Shown here: positions 23,997 to 33,090 of the stretch, piece after piece
Layout: each line of letters opens with the position of its first letter
Position numbering within the stretch: the stretch's first letter is position 1
NCBI GenBank assembly: GCA_041600415.1
Contig: JBFIKF010000001.1
Location: 310,001-374,000 of the forward strand
DNA length: 64,000 nt
Origin: JBFJKD01 sp041600415
GTDB lineage: Bacteria; Pseudomonadota; Gammaproteobacteria; Pseudomonadales; Porticoccaceae
Reading direction: 5' to 3'
Program-made: the position numbers and the translations under genes
The notes under the pieces: model-generated
What the model was told of the DNA's origin: nothing
What the model saw: only the letters and a program-made list of their open reading frames with translations
Databases searched by the model: none

Positions 23997-25260
23997 ACCG
24001 GCAACCGAACGGCGGGTGAATCCGCAACACTACGATCTGGCTATCGCGGGCGCGGGCCTTACCGGGGCCGCTTGCGCGCTGGCGATCGCCAAAACGGGTG
24101 CGGGGGCGAAGCTCAAAATAGCGCTACTGGAAGCCAGCACAGGCAGTCAGCATTTTGCGGCGGAGCAATTTGACCCCCGCGTGGTGGCGCTGACTGAAGC
24201 GTCCCGCGGTTGGTTACAAACGCTCGGTGTATGGCAGGAAGTGGTGGAACAGCGGGTGTGTCCCTACCGGCGTATGGTGGTACGCGACGCCGAGGGCACC
24301 GCGGCGATGGAGTTCGACTGCCGCGAAGTACAGCAGGACAATCTCGGCCATATTGTCGAACATTCCGCGCTATTAAACGCAATGCGAAAAAAATTGGCCG
24401 AAGTGCCAAACGTAGAGTTGTTGTGTCCAGCCAGGATTAGCGAGATCAGGCGTGGCGCGTCTACGGGCGACATTGAGCTGGCACTGGAAAATCACAGTAT
24501 CAGCGCGCGCCTGCTGGTGGGAGCGGATGGCTCCAACTCCCGGGTGCGACGCGAGTGTGGATTTCGCGAGCGCACCTGGGACTACGGGCATAGCGCCATC
24601 GTTGGCACACTGCGCACTGAACAGGAACACGCGTTTGTTGCGCGCCAGTGGTTTACCGCGTCCGGCCCCCTGGCATTTTTGCCGTTGCAAACGCAAGGTG
24701 GTGACCGCCACTTTACGTCCATTGTCTGGTCGCAACAGCATGCGCAGGCGCAACGCTTGATGGTGTTATCGGACGAAGAATTTTGTGCGGCGCTATACCG
24801 AGCGAGCGAAGGGACGCTGGGCGAGCTGACGCTGGTTGGAACCGGGACGGCGCCTGCGCGCCTGAGTTTTCCTCTGCAACAGCGCCACGCGGTGGATTAT
24901 ATTCAGCCCGGCGTCGCTCTGATCGGTGATGCGGCGCATACCTTGCACCCGCTGGCCGGACTGGGAGTTAATCTGGGTTTTGCGGACGTACGGGTACTGG
25001 TGGATGAGTTGGCCTGTAGCCTGGGCAAAGGTTTACCGCTAAACGATCCTGGTACGCTGGCGCGCTATCAGCGCCAGCGCAAGCCAGAAAACCTGGCGGC
25101 CATGGCAACTATGGAAGGTTTTAAACGGCTGTTTGAGGCACCCTCACCCTGGGTGCGGGTGCTGCGTAATGTGGGTATGTCGCGTCTGAACGCGCTTACC
25201 GCGATCAAACGCGACATTATTCGTCAGGCGATGGGTGTGGGCGCAGCGGCACCTGACTAG
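23986..25260 (+). CDS. ubiI: UbiH/UbiF/VisC-family FAD hydroxylase (UbiI-like)
   Basis: A 424-residue paralogue of UbiH with AIAGAGLTGAACALAIA at the start, EQFDPRVVALTEAS, LLVGADGSNSRVRRE and LIGDAAHTLHPLAGLGVNLGFAD. In this position Pseudomonas and E. coli carry VisC/UbiI, which hydroxylates C5 of the ubiquinone ring; UbiF-type activity cannot be excluded. The likely start is TTG 23986, behind GGGAGG at about ten bases and overlapping the ubiH stop; GTG 24016 is the alternative. Its stop overlaps that of the convergent potassium channel by four bases. Confidence 0.9.
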   Translation: MTPKPATERRVNPQHYDLAIAGAGLTGAACALAIAKTGAGAKLKIALLEASTGSQHFAAEQFDPRVVALTEASRGWLQTLGVWQEVVEQRVCPYRRMVVRDAEGTAAMEFDCREVQQDNLGHIVEHSALLNAMRKKLAEVPNVELLCPARISEIRRGASTGDIELALENHSISARLLVGADGSNSRVRRECGFRERTWDYGHSAIVGTLRTEQEHAFVARQWFTASGPLAFLPLQTQGGDRHFTSIVWSQQHAQAQRLMVLSDEEFCAALYRASEGTLGELTLVGTGTAPARLSFPLQQRHAVDYIQPGVALIGDAAHTLHPLAGLGVNLGFADVRVLVDELACSLGKGLPLNDPGTLARYQRQRKPENLAAMATMEGFKRLFEAPSPWVRVLRNVGMSRLNALTAIKRDIIRQAMGVGAAAPD

Positions 25261-26162
25261 TCGCTGGGCAGTTCCACCAGGTCGTGAAACCGGGTGTAAT
25301 CAATCACTCGGGCACCGTTCGCGTCACTGGTCACAATATCGGCAAACCGTTTGCCAAATACAAACTCACCGGTGGCGTAGAGATGGCGGGTGTGTACCGT
25401 CTGCGCAAGCAAGTCCTCAATACCATCGAGAGAAACAATAAGAATGGCGCCGCGGGCCTGCAGGTCAGCGGCCTGCAGGCCGTATAGTGGGCTCTGCTCG
25501 TCGATGCCATGGACGAGGGTCCAGGTCAACGCGAAGATGGGCGCCTGGGAGCGTTGCAGCTGAATGTCGTAAAAACGGCGCTCAATCACGCTCGACGGGT
25601 CGCTGTCCTGCATCAGAATTACGGCATTGACCCTGGCGTTGACGATATAGGATTTACGGTCGTTGGCGACGCGAAAAATCAACGCGGGTTTGCCCTGGTG
25701 GCGAGAAATCAGTACGTTCTTGCTGAACAACACGCTGGCTCGAGGTCGCGCAAAACGGGCGAACACGAGGCCGGTGAGTGTGGCGACAAAAATTAGTCCG
25801 GAAAAAACGTCGAACATCACCACCGCATGGGTATAGCCGGTTTTGGGCAGTAGATAGCCGTAGCCAATGGTAGTGCTGGTCTGAAAGCTGAACAGGTACG
25901 CGTCAATATAGGAGCCGGGGCGGGCGTTCAGTATGGTATCGCCACCAAAATAGTAAAGTGTTGCAAATCCGGCATTCACGCATAGATAAATAATCACCGC
26001 ACCCGCGAAAAATCTTGGCCATGTGGTCACCATGACGCTGTAGTACGCGTCTCCCAGTAAGGAGCGTCGCAGGCCTTTGGTGCGCACCTGTAAATCGCGA
26101 TTGTTGACCACTGCGGGGGGCGGCGGATGCGCCGGATCAGGGATCGCCTGGGGTCGCTCCAT
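25257..26162 (-). CDS. inward-rectifier potassium channel (KirBac family)
   Basis: A 301-residue inner-membrane K+ channel. A first membrane helix (about 51-72), a pore helix with the selectivity filter TTIGYG (98-102) and a second helix (about 113-135) are followed by the C-terminal cytoplasmic beta domain (LVFARFARPRASVLFSKN, LIFRVANDRKSYIVNARVN, TWTLVHGIDEQSPLYG) that gates Kir channels. ATG 26162 follows GAGGTAA at seven bases; the frame remains open upstream to 26231. Length fits KirBac1.1/3.1. No operon partner is seen. Confidence 0.93.
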   Translation of the reverse strand: MERPQAIPDPAHPPPPAVVNNRDLQVRTKGLRRSLLGDAYYSVMVTTWPRFFAGAVIIYLCVNAGFATLYYFGGDTILNARPGSYIDAYLFSFQTSTTIGYGYLLPKTGYTHAVVMFDVFSGLIFVATLTGLVFARFARPRASVLFSKNVLISRHQGKPALIFRVANDRKSYIVNARVNAVILMQDSDPSSVIERRFYDIQLQRSQAPIFALTWTLVHGIDEQSPLYGLQAADLQARGAILIVSLDGIEDLLAQTVHTRHLYATGEFVFGKRFADIVTSDANGARVIDYTRFHDLVELPSD

Positions 26163-26427
26163 ATTTGTTACCTCGTGGTCAGATGCACAGCGCTGCCGTT
26201 CACTAAACTTGTTTACTATAACCCACGGCAATCGACGCAGAATAATTCTCTGTCGAAATCGCCGATCGGGTGGTCGGGATCGAAGACAGGGGTTATAAGC
26301 GGGTTGTTTGCGCCATATATTTCTCTCTTCCCGTGTGCAAAGCGGTGACAGGTAGCGAAGTGTCGCGATTACTCGACCCCTGTGCCGGGCCAGTTTAGAA
26401 TGCCGTCTTCAGTATTGGGGACCGGCC

Positions 26428-27513
26428 ATGGGGAAGCGCACCGCCCTGTACGAGATGCACTGCAAGCTGGGTGCCCGGATGGTCAATTTTCACGGCTGGG
26501 ACATGCCGTTGCACTACGGGTCGCAACTTGAGGAACATCTTCTCGTAAGGCGTCACTGTGGCATGTTTGACGTTAGTCACATGACTATTATCGATGTCGA
26601 AGGAGCGGAAGCGACAGGTTACCTGCGTTATCTGCTGGCCAACGATGTTGCCAGGCTCAGCGCCGGGCAGGCCCAGTACAGTGCCTTGCTCAACGAGCAG
26701 GGCGGTGTGATTGACGATCTGATTGTCTATTGCCTGCGTTCGACCGCGTATCGTTTAGTCGCGAACAGCGCAACCCGCGAACGGGTAGTCCAGTGGCTGC
26801 AACGACACGCTGATGGTTTTGATCTGCAACTGACGGAGCGCACGGATTTGGCCATTATCGCGGTGCAGGGTCCCGCCGCGATCAGCACAGTTCAGTCGGC
26901 ACTTAATCCGCTGGAATGCCAGGCGATAGCAGACTTACCCTCATTCGGATGTTGTGTAATAAAAGACCGGGTTTTAGCGCGCACTGGCTACACCGGTGAA
27001 GATGGGCTGGAAATTATATTGCCGAACCCACAGGCTGATACACTCTGGCGTTTGCTGGGCGCTGCCGGGATTGAACCCGTCGGACTGGCGGCGCGGGATA
27101 CCCTGCGGCTCGAAGCGGGCATGAATTTGTACGGTCACGAAATGGACGAGACCGTCTCGCCCCTGATTGCCAATATGGGCTGGATTATTGCCTGGGATGG
27201 CGAGCGGGATTTTATCGGTCGCGACGCATTGCAGGCCGAGTTACAGTCTGGTGTGGCGAGCAAGCTGGTGGGCCTGGCGTTGCACAAGGGCGGCGTACTA
27301 CGCCGCGGTCAGCGAGTGAAATTTACCGGCAGTGAACACTATGGAGCAATTACCAGTGGTACCTTTTCGCCGACGCTGGGGTACAGTATCGCGCTGGCCA
27401 GGGTGCCCCTGGAAACGGCGCGCGAAGCCCTGGTGAAGGTGCGCGGTAAATGGTTGTCGGTGCAGATTGGTAAGCCGGTTTTTGTGCGCAAGGGCGTAAT
27501 GGTTTTTGAGTAA
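26428..27513 (+). CDS. gcvT: glycine cleavage T protein (aminomethyltransferase)
   Basis: A 361-residue folate enzyme that takes the aminomethyl group from lipoyl-GcvH and gives 5,10-methylene-tetrahydrofolate and ammonia. Visible blocks are KRTALYEMHCKLGARMVNFHGWDMPLHY-type N-terminus in shorter form (FHGWDMPLHYGSQ), GMFDVSHMT, ANDVARLSAGQAQYSALLNEQGGVIDDLIVY, ARTGYTGEDGLEI and GLAARDTLRLEAGMNLYG. ATG 26428 was chosen. gcvH follows after 69 bases, but gcvP is not in the window. The 265-base upstream region shows no glycine riboswitch core. Confidence 0.96.
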   Translation: MGKRTALYEMHCKLGARMVNFHGWDMPLHYGSQLEEHLLVRRHCGMFDVSHMTIIDVEGAEATGYLRYLLANDVARLSAGQAQYSALLNEQGGVIDDLIVYCLRSTAYRLVANSATRERVVQWLQRHADGFDLQLTERTDLAIIAVQGPAAISTVQSALNPLECQAIADLPSFGCCVIKDRVLARTGYTGEDGLEIILPNPQADTLWRLLGAAGIEPVGLAARDTLRLEAGMNLYGHEMDETVSPLIANMGWIIAWDGERDFIGRDALQAELQSGVASKLVGLALHKGGVLRRGQRVKFTGSEHYGAITSGTFSPTLGYSIALARVPLETAREALVKVRGKWLSVQIGKPVFVRKGVMVFE

Positions 27514-27582
27514 CAGGGTGGCGCTATCAGAGTTGTTGAGTCGGTTGTCGTCATTAAAAATTAATAAGCGTGGAGAGCTTCG

Positions 27583-27972
27583 ATGAGCGAAATTCCAAAC
27601 GAGTTAAAGTACAACGAAAGTCACGAGTGGGTGCTGCATGAAGGCAATGGCATCGTCGCCATCGGCATTACGGATTACGCTCAGGATAGTCTCGGAGACG
27701 TGGTTTACGTGGAGTTGCCAGCGGTAGGCGCGGTCCTCAGCGCGGGGGACGAAGCCGGGGTGGTGGAGTCGGTAAAAGCGGCTTCCGATATTTACGCGCC
27801 TGTGTCCGGCGAGGTTGTGGAAATCAACGAGGAGCTGGAGGACGCACCGGAAACCATTAATGACTCGCCCTACGGGGACGGCTGGTTTTTTAAGATGAAG
27901 TTGTCCGATCCGAGCGAGTTGGAAGATTTGCTGGATGCCGCAGGTTATACTGAGGTGATTGAAAAAGAGTAA
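27583..27972 (+). CDS. gcvH: glycine cleavage H protein
   Basis: A 129-residue lipoyl carrier that shuttles the aminomethyl group between GcvP, GcvT and the lipoamide dehydrogenase. It has YNESHEWVL at the start, GITDYAQDSLGDVVYVELP, the lipoylation site VVESVKAASDIYAPVSGEV (Lys within SVKA) and the end DGWFFKMKLSDPSELEDLLDAAGY, the normal length. ATG 27583 follows a GGAGAG-like ribosome site. Confidence 0.97.
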   Translation: MSEIPNELKYNESHEWVLHEGNGIVAIGITDYAQDSLGDVVYVELPAVGAVLSAGDEAGVVESVKAASDIYAPVSGEVVEINEELEDAPETINDSPYGDGWFFKMKLSDPSELEDLLDAAGYTEVIEKE

Positions 27973-28017
27973 GTATTCACTTACGTTAAATCGCACTGAA
28001 AAAGGCTTTAACCCATC

Positions 28018-29232
28018 ATGCCAGACACGGTATTACGCCTCAGAAAGGGCGCGGAGCGGCGCTTGCGGGGTGGGCATCTGTGGGTTTACAGCAATGAGGT
28101 GGATACCGCCGCCACCCCTCTTAGGGGGCTGCTGCCAGGCACCTCGGTGGTGGTAGAGGACGCCCGTGGCAAACCCGTCGGCGCGGCCACGGTCAACCCT
28201 GCCAGCCTGATCTGTGGGCGCATCTACAGCGCCGATGCGCGACAGGAGCTGGATCGGGAGTTGCTGGTCGAGCGGTTGCGTATCGCCCTTCATGGGCGGG
28301 AGGAGTTGTACGGCGCGCACTGCTATCGATGGGTATACGGCGATGGGGATTTGCTGTCCGGACTGGTGGTGGACCGCTTTGACGCCTGGCTGTCGGTGCA
28401 ATTGACCTCGGCTGGCATGGATGCCCGTCGCAGTACGGTGGTCGAGGCGTTATTAGAGGTACTCCCCGTACGGGGTATCGTAATGCACAATCGGGGTGCC
28501 TTTCGCCAGGTGGAGCAGTTGCCTGAAGCGATAGAGGTCGCCTGGGGCGACGTGCCGGAGCTGGTGCCGCTGACGGAAAACGGCGTGCGCTTTGTAGCGC
28601 CGTTACTCACCGGGCAGAAAACTGGCTGGTTTTACGATCACCGGGAGAATCGCGCGCTGTTACAGCGTCTCGTGTCGGGCAAGTCGGTGCTGGATGTGTT
28701 CAGTTATATCGGTGGCTGGGGTGTAGAGGCTGCCGTGGCGGGCGCTGCTACGGTAGAGTGCATTGATGCGTCGGCCGACGCGGTTGCGTTGGTTGCAGAA
28801 AATGCGGCCCTGAACGGCGTCGGATTTCGGGTCACCGCTCGCGCGGGTCGGGCGGCAGAGGTGATGAAGGAACTGATTCAGGAGCGCAGGCGCTACGACG
28901 TCATTGTGCTCGACCCACCGGCGTTTATTCAGCGCCGTAAGGACCGGTCTCAGGGCGAGAAGGCCTATCACCAGATTAATGAGTTGGCTGTTCGGCTGCT
29001 GTCTCCCGGTGGTATTCTGGTATCCGCATCCTGTTCATTGCATTTACCGATGGGGGGATTGGCGGATATTGTGCGCGGTGCGGCACAGCGCCGTGGTCGC
29101 CAAATCCAGGTAATTGCCCAGGGAGGTCAGGCCCCCGACCATCCGATTCATCCTGCCATTGCGGAAACAAGCTACCTGAAAGCACTGTTCGCGCGGGATA
29201 TGGCGCTGGCCAAACCCATTGTGACCGATTGA
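28018..29232 (+). CDS. rlmI: 23S rRNA m5C1962 methyltransferase RlmI-like
   Basis: A 404-residue SAM methyltransferase with an N-terminal PUA domain (LRLRKGAERRLRGGHLWVYSNEV, SLICGRIYS) and a Rossmann catalytic domain: TGQKTGWFYDHRENR, VLDVFSYIGGWGV, IVLDPPAFIQRRKD (NPP-like loop), and SASCSLHLPMG with the catalytic Cys. This matches RlmI (YccW), which methylates C1962 of 23S rRNA. Length is close to E. coli RlmI (396). It lies 45 bases after gcvH in the same direction. Confidence 0.92.
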   Translation: MPDTVLRLRKGAERRLRGGHLWVYSNEVDTAATPLRGLLPGTSVVVEDARGKPVGAATVNPASLICGRIYSADARQELDRELLVERLRIALHGREELYGAHCYRWVYGDGDLLSGLVVDRFDAWLSVQLTSAGMDARRSTVVEALLEVLPVRGIVMHNRGAFRQVEQLPEAIEVAWGDVPELVPLTENGVRFVAPLLTGQKTGWFYDHRENRALLQRLVSGKSVLDVFSYIGGWGVEAAVAGAATVECIDASADAVALVAENAALNGVGFRVTARAGRAAEVMKELIQERRRYDVIVLDPPAFIQRRKDRSQGEKAYHQINELAVRLLSPGGILVSASCSLHLPMGGLADIVRGAAQRRGRQIQVIAQGGQAPDHPIHPAIAETSYLKALFARDMALAKPIVTD

Positions 29233-29340
29233 TGCCGGTCGTGCAGGCGCTGCCGCGAGGTAGCGCTGTGATACTTTGAACGGCGTGCTTCGCCTCCACT
29301 AGCGGGCCCGCATCTGCAAGATTTTTTTTGAGAAGCCGCC

Positions 29341-30111
29341 ATGTGTCTACTCGCGCTTGCCTATAAAGTTCACCCCGGCTATCCGCTGATCGTGGTCGCC
29401 AACCGGGATGAATTCTATGCGCGGCCGACCCAGGATGCGCATTTCTGGCCGGCGCATCCGACTATTCTGGCGGGTCGGGATCTTGAAGCGGGAGGAACCT
29501 GGTTTGGTGTCAGCCGTGCCGGCCGCTGGTCGACCGTCACCAATTTCCGAGAAGGTGGTTTGGCGCCCGCGCCCCACTCCCGTGGCGAATTACCCTTGGG
29601 ATTTCTGGCTGGTAACGAGTCTCCTGGGGATTATTCCCGGCGGGTGCTGGCCCACGGTGACGATTTCAATGGATTCAATCTGCTGACGGGAACTCGGGAT
29701 GAACTGGTGTATGCCAGCAATCGTCAGGCAGCCATACGCTCCCTGTCCCCGGGGGTGTACACATTGAGTAATGACTTTCTCGACACCCCCTGGCCCAAAG
29801 CGGAGCTGGCCAGGCGGGAGTTGCAGCGGGTGCTGCAGGCCGCGCCTCCTCTCGACACCGGCGACCTGCTGGGGGTGCTCGCCTCCCGGCACATGTTCCC
29901 CGACCATCAATTACCCGCCACCGGTATTGGGCAGGAGATGGAGCGTACCCTCTCGCCGCCGTTTATCGTCACTCCGGCCTACGGAACCCGCTGCACCACC
30001 GCGTTACTGATGAGCGGTGGCGGCGAAGTTGTTTTTGAGGAGCAAAATTTTTTGCGCGGAGAGCCTGCCGGTGAATCCTTGCGCTACCGATTTACCATCG
30101 ATGCCACTTGA
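29341..30111 (+). CDS. NRDE (TANGO2-like) family protein
   Basis: A 256-residue protein beginning at its functional residue: MCLLALAYKVHPGYPLIVVANRDEFYARPT holds the family NRDE motif and an N-terminal Cys 2, as in Ntn-hydrolase-like folds. GGTWFGVSRAGRWSTVTNFRE and YTLSNDFLDTPWPK are further conserved blocks. Eukaryotic TANGO2 relatives are linked to heme or lipid handling, but the bacterial role is unsettled. It is convergent with ptsP (19-base gap) and apparently monocistronic. Confidence 0.88.
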   Translation: MCLLALAYKVHPGYPLIVVANRDEFYARPTQDAHFWPAHPTILAGRDLEAGGTWFGVSRAGRWSTVTNFREGGLAPAPHSRGELPLGFLAGNESPGDYSRRVLAHGDDFNGFNLLTGTRDELVYASNRQAAIRSLSPGVYTLSNDFLDTPWPKAELARRELQRVLQAAPPLDTGDLLGVLASRHMFPDHQLPATGIGQEMERTLSPPFIVTPAYGTRCTTALLMSGGGEVVFEEQNFLRGEPAGESLRYRFTIDAT

Positions 30112-30130
30112 AACGGCGACCGATTTAACC

Positions 30131-32419
30131 CTATGCGGTTTTGGCGCCGCCGGGCTTGAAGAGTCGTACCATGTCCTTGTGGTTCAGCGTCTGTTCGAGA
30201 TAGCTACGCACCGCAAACGTATCCGGTAATTCGCTGGCGACGGTGGCAATGGCGCGGATGTCCGCCAAAGATAGCTGGCGCAGCATGGCTTTGACGCGCA
30301 ATAAATTCGCCGAACTCATGGATAAAATGTCGTACCCCAGCCCCACCAGCAACACCGCGCCGAGGGGGTCGCCAGCCAGCTCGCCGCAGACGCTGACCTG
30401 ACAGTTTTCCTGACGCGCGCCATCAATAATCATGGCGAGGGCCTTAAGTAAAGCGGGGTGGTAAATGTGATACAACTCGGCGACACGGGGATTATTGCGA
30501 TCCACCGCCAGCAGGTACTGGGTCAGATCGTTGGTGCCCACGGACAGAAAGTCTACGCGCCGTGCCAGCTCGCGGGTCTGATAAACCGCCCCGGGCACTT
30601 CGATCATGGCGCCGATTAAGGGCATGCTGATGCGGTAGCCCTCTTCATTGGTCAGTTCGTCGTAAACGCGATAAATCAACTCCAGCGCGCTTTCCAGTTC
30701 CGGAACATTGGAGATCATCGGCAGTAGAATGCGCAAATTATCCAGCCCTTCGCTGGCGCGCATCATGGCGCGCAGTTGCACCAGAAATATCTCCGGGTGG
30801 TCGAGGGTGACGCGAATGCCGCGCCAGCCGAGAAACGGATTGGCTTCCTCGATGGGGAAATAGGGTAGAGCCTTATCGCCGCCGATATCGAGGGTGCGCA
30901 TGGTCACTGGACGCGGTGCGAACATTTGCAGTTGCTCGCGATAAATTTGTCGCTGCTCTTCCTCGGAGGGGAAGCGTTCGCGCAAAAAGAATGGAATTTC
31001 CGTACGGTACAGGCCGACGCCTTCCGCTCCGAGATCCAGCGACAGCATGGTGTCCAGTCGCAGTCCCGTGTTGACCCACAGGGCGATGGGATGACCATCT
31101 GCAGTGGTGCCCGGCTCATCCTTCAATACTTCCAGGTCCTGGGCGAGGGACTTGCCCTCCTGGAACAAAGCTTCGTAAGCCCGCAGCACTGGCTCGGAAG
31201 GGTAAGTGATGATTTGTCCCTGGTGCCCGTCCACAACCATTTGACAACCGTCGAGCTCGGTCCAGGGTAAATCCACCGCGCCCATGATGGTGGGAATACC
31301 CATTGCCCGGCCCAGAATGGCCATATGGGAATTACTGGACCCGCTCACCGATACCATTGCGATAATTTTTTCTAATGGCACATCGGCGAGGTTGGCGGCC
31401 GCCAGCTCTTCACCAATTAATATGGTGTTGTCAGGGTAGTCGCGGATAACGTGCTGTACCCGTTGCAGATACGCCAGCACGCGGGTACCCAGATCGCGTA
31501 CATCGGTGGCGCGCTCCCGCAGATAGGGGTTTTCCATGCGGTTGAAGGTACGGATATGCTCAATAATCACCTGACTCCAGGCGGTTTGCGCGCACAGGCC
31601 GCCGTTAATTAGCGCGATCACTTCGCCTGCCATGGACTGGTCGTCCAGCATGCGCACATAGACATCGAACAGGGCTCGCTCGTCCGCGCTCAGTTTTTCG
31701 CCAAGGTCTTTGTGGACAGTGCGCAGGTCCTGTTTAGTGGCTTCCAGCGCATCGCGAAACTGCTCCAATTCGCTATCGACATCAGTAGCCATGCGGCGTG
31801 GCACCGCGTACAGATCGGCGGGGGAAGACACTGCCACTGCGGTGCCGATACCCACCCCGGGGGCGCTGGCGATCCCCTGAAATCGGGTTTCGCCAAAGGG
31901 TATCGCGGTTTCTGGAGAGGTGATGCGGGCCAGGGCACCGGTCGCCTCGGCATGGGCGATCACGCCCGCTAGCTGGGCGGAAATGGTCACCAGGAACGCT
32001 TCCTCGCTCTCGTCGAATTTGCGTCGTTCCTGTTGTTGTAGCACCAGTACGCCGAGAACCGAGCGGTGGTGGATTATCGGCGCACCGAGGAAAGAGTTGA
32101 ACTTTTCCTCACCGGTTTCCGGAAAATAAGCGAAGTTGGGGTGTTTTTCAGCTTGTTCCAGATTCAGGGGTTCGGCCTTGCTGGCCACCAGCCCGACCAG
32201 CCCTTCGCCGATTTTAAGGCGCACCTTGCCCACCGCATCCGGCAGCAGGCCATCGGTGGCGGCCAGCACATAACTGGTTTTGGCGGCATCCAGCAGATAT
32301 ACAGAGCAGATGCCCGTGCCCATGGCGGCCTTTACCTGCTTGACGATAATGGACAAAACCTCATTAAAGTCTCGAGCGGAATTGACCTCCTGGACGATGC
32401 TGCGCAGTGAGCTGAGCAC
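30131..32419 (-). CDS. ptsP: phosphoenolpyruvate-protein phosphotransferase PtsP (EI-Ntr)
   Basis: A 762-residue first enzyme of the nitrogen-related phosphotransferase chain. It takes phosphate from PEP and passes it to NPr. The order is an N-terminal GAF domain (about 1-160: CSVYLLDAAKTSYVL, NSFLGAPIIHHRSVLGVLV), an EI N-terminal domain with phospho-His in SGSSNSHMAILGRAMGIPT, and the PEP-binding TIM barrel (FLGWRGIRVTLDHPEIF, DFLSVGTNDLTQYLLAVDRNNP, CGELAGDP). Start is GTG 32419, five bases after rppH, as in many gammaproteobacteria, so the two form an operon. Length matches Pseudomonas PtsP. Confidence 0.97.
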   Translation of the reverse strand: MLSSLRSIVQEVNSARDFNEVLSIIVKQVKAAMGTGICSVYLLDAAKTSYVLAATDGLLPDAVGKVRLKIGEGLVGLVASKAEPLNLEQAEKHPNFAYFPETGEEKFNSFLGAPIIHHRSVLGVLVLQQQERRKFDESEEAFLVTISAQLAGVIAHAEATGALARITSPETAIPFGETRFQGIASAPGVGIGTAVAVSSPADLYAVPRRMATDVDSELEQFRDALEATKQDLRTVHKDLGEKLSADERALFDVYVRMLDDQSMAGEVIALINGGLCAQTAWSQVIIEHIRTFNRMENPYLRERATDVRDLGTRVLAYLQRVQHVIRDYPDNTILIGEELAAANLADVPLEKIIAMVSVSGSSNSHMAILGRAMGIPTIMGAVDLPWTELDGCQMVVDGHQGQIITYPSEPVLRAYEALFQEGKSLAQDLEVLKDEPGTTADGHPIALWVNTGLRLDTMLSLDLGAEGVGLYRTEIPFFLRERFPSEEEQRQIYREQLQMFAPRPVTMRTLDIGGDKALPYFPIEEANPFLGWRGIRVTLDHPEIFLVQLRAMMRASEGLDNLRILLPMISNVPELESALELIYRVYDELTNEEGYRISMPLIGAMIEVPGAVYQTRELARRVDFLSVGTNDLTQYLLAVDRNNPRVAELYHIYHPALLKALAMIIDGARQENCQVSVCGELAGDPLGAVLLVGLGYDILSMSSANLLRVKAMLRQLSLADIRAIATVASELPDTFAVRSYLEQTLNHKDMVRLFKPGGAKTA

Positions 32420-32424
32420 GGCGA

Positions 32425-32931
32425 TCAGTGCTCGCGGCCGAGTTTGTGTTCGATCTCGCGATGGGCCTGAGCCAGTTCCTTGAGGGCGCGGCGGTACACA
32501 TCGCGCTTAAAGTCCACCACCTGGCCCACGGGATACCAGTAATTGACCCATTTCCAACCGTCAAATTCCGCTTTGCTGCCGCGATCAAAACAGATGTTGT
32601 GCTCGGCGCCAACCAGGCGTAGCAGGAACCATTTTTGTTTCTGGCCGATACACTGGGGTTTGGCGTTGCGACGAATAAACCGCTTGGGCAATCGGTAACG
32701 CAACCAGCCGCGGGTATGCGCAATGATTTCTACATCTTCCGCACGCAGACCAATTTCTTCGTACAGCTCCCGATGCAGGGCATCCAGGGGGTTTTCGCCA
32801 TCGTCGATGCCGCCCTGCGGAAATTGCCAGGCCTCCTGCCCAATCCGTTTGGCCCATAGCAGCTGCCCCTGGCCATCGGCCAGCACAATACCGACGTTGG
32901 GCCGAAACCCGTCCTTATCGATCGTATCCAT
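32425..32931 (-). CDS. rppH: RNA pyrophosphohydrolase RppH
   Basis: A 168-residue Nudix hydrolase that removes pyrophosphate from the 5' end of mRNAs and so triggers RNase E decay. The Nudix box is GGIDDGENPLDALHRELYEEIGL; RPNVGIVLADGQGQLLWAKR, the QEAWQFPQ block and VYRRALKELA near the end match RppH. The start is ATG 32931; an in-frame TTG two codons upstream is less likely. It precedes ptsP by five bases. Confidence 0.96.
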   Translation of the reverse strand: MDTIDKDGFRPNVGIVLADGQGQLLWAKRIGQEAWQFPQGGIDDGENPLDALHRELYEEIGLRAEDVEIIAHTRGWLRYRLPKRFIRRNAKPQCIGQKQKWFLLRLVGAEHNICFDRGSKAEFDGWKWVNYWYPVGQVVDFKRDVYRRALKELAQAHREIEHKLGREH

Positions 32932-33090
32932 TAACAACTCAGTTATTCAGTTTGCTTAAGCGGGCTATTGTTCCATAGATGTTCGGCGTGCAGCAATTGT
33001 GCGTTGAGGCCGGTGCGGAATAGCGGTATTCTCCAGCGCCATTATCACCAGCCGGAGACAATCCGGCGTTCCAGCCGGGATGTTTCCTGT

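Noticed and set aside
26163..26427. Glycine riboswitch before gcvT
   Set aside because: I could not find the conserved core blocks of either aptamer in the 265 bases.
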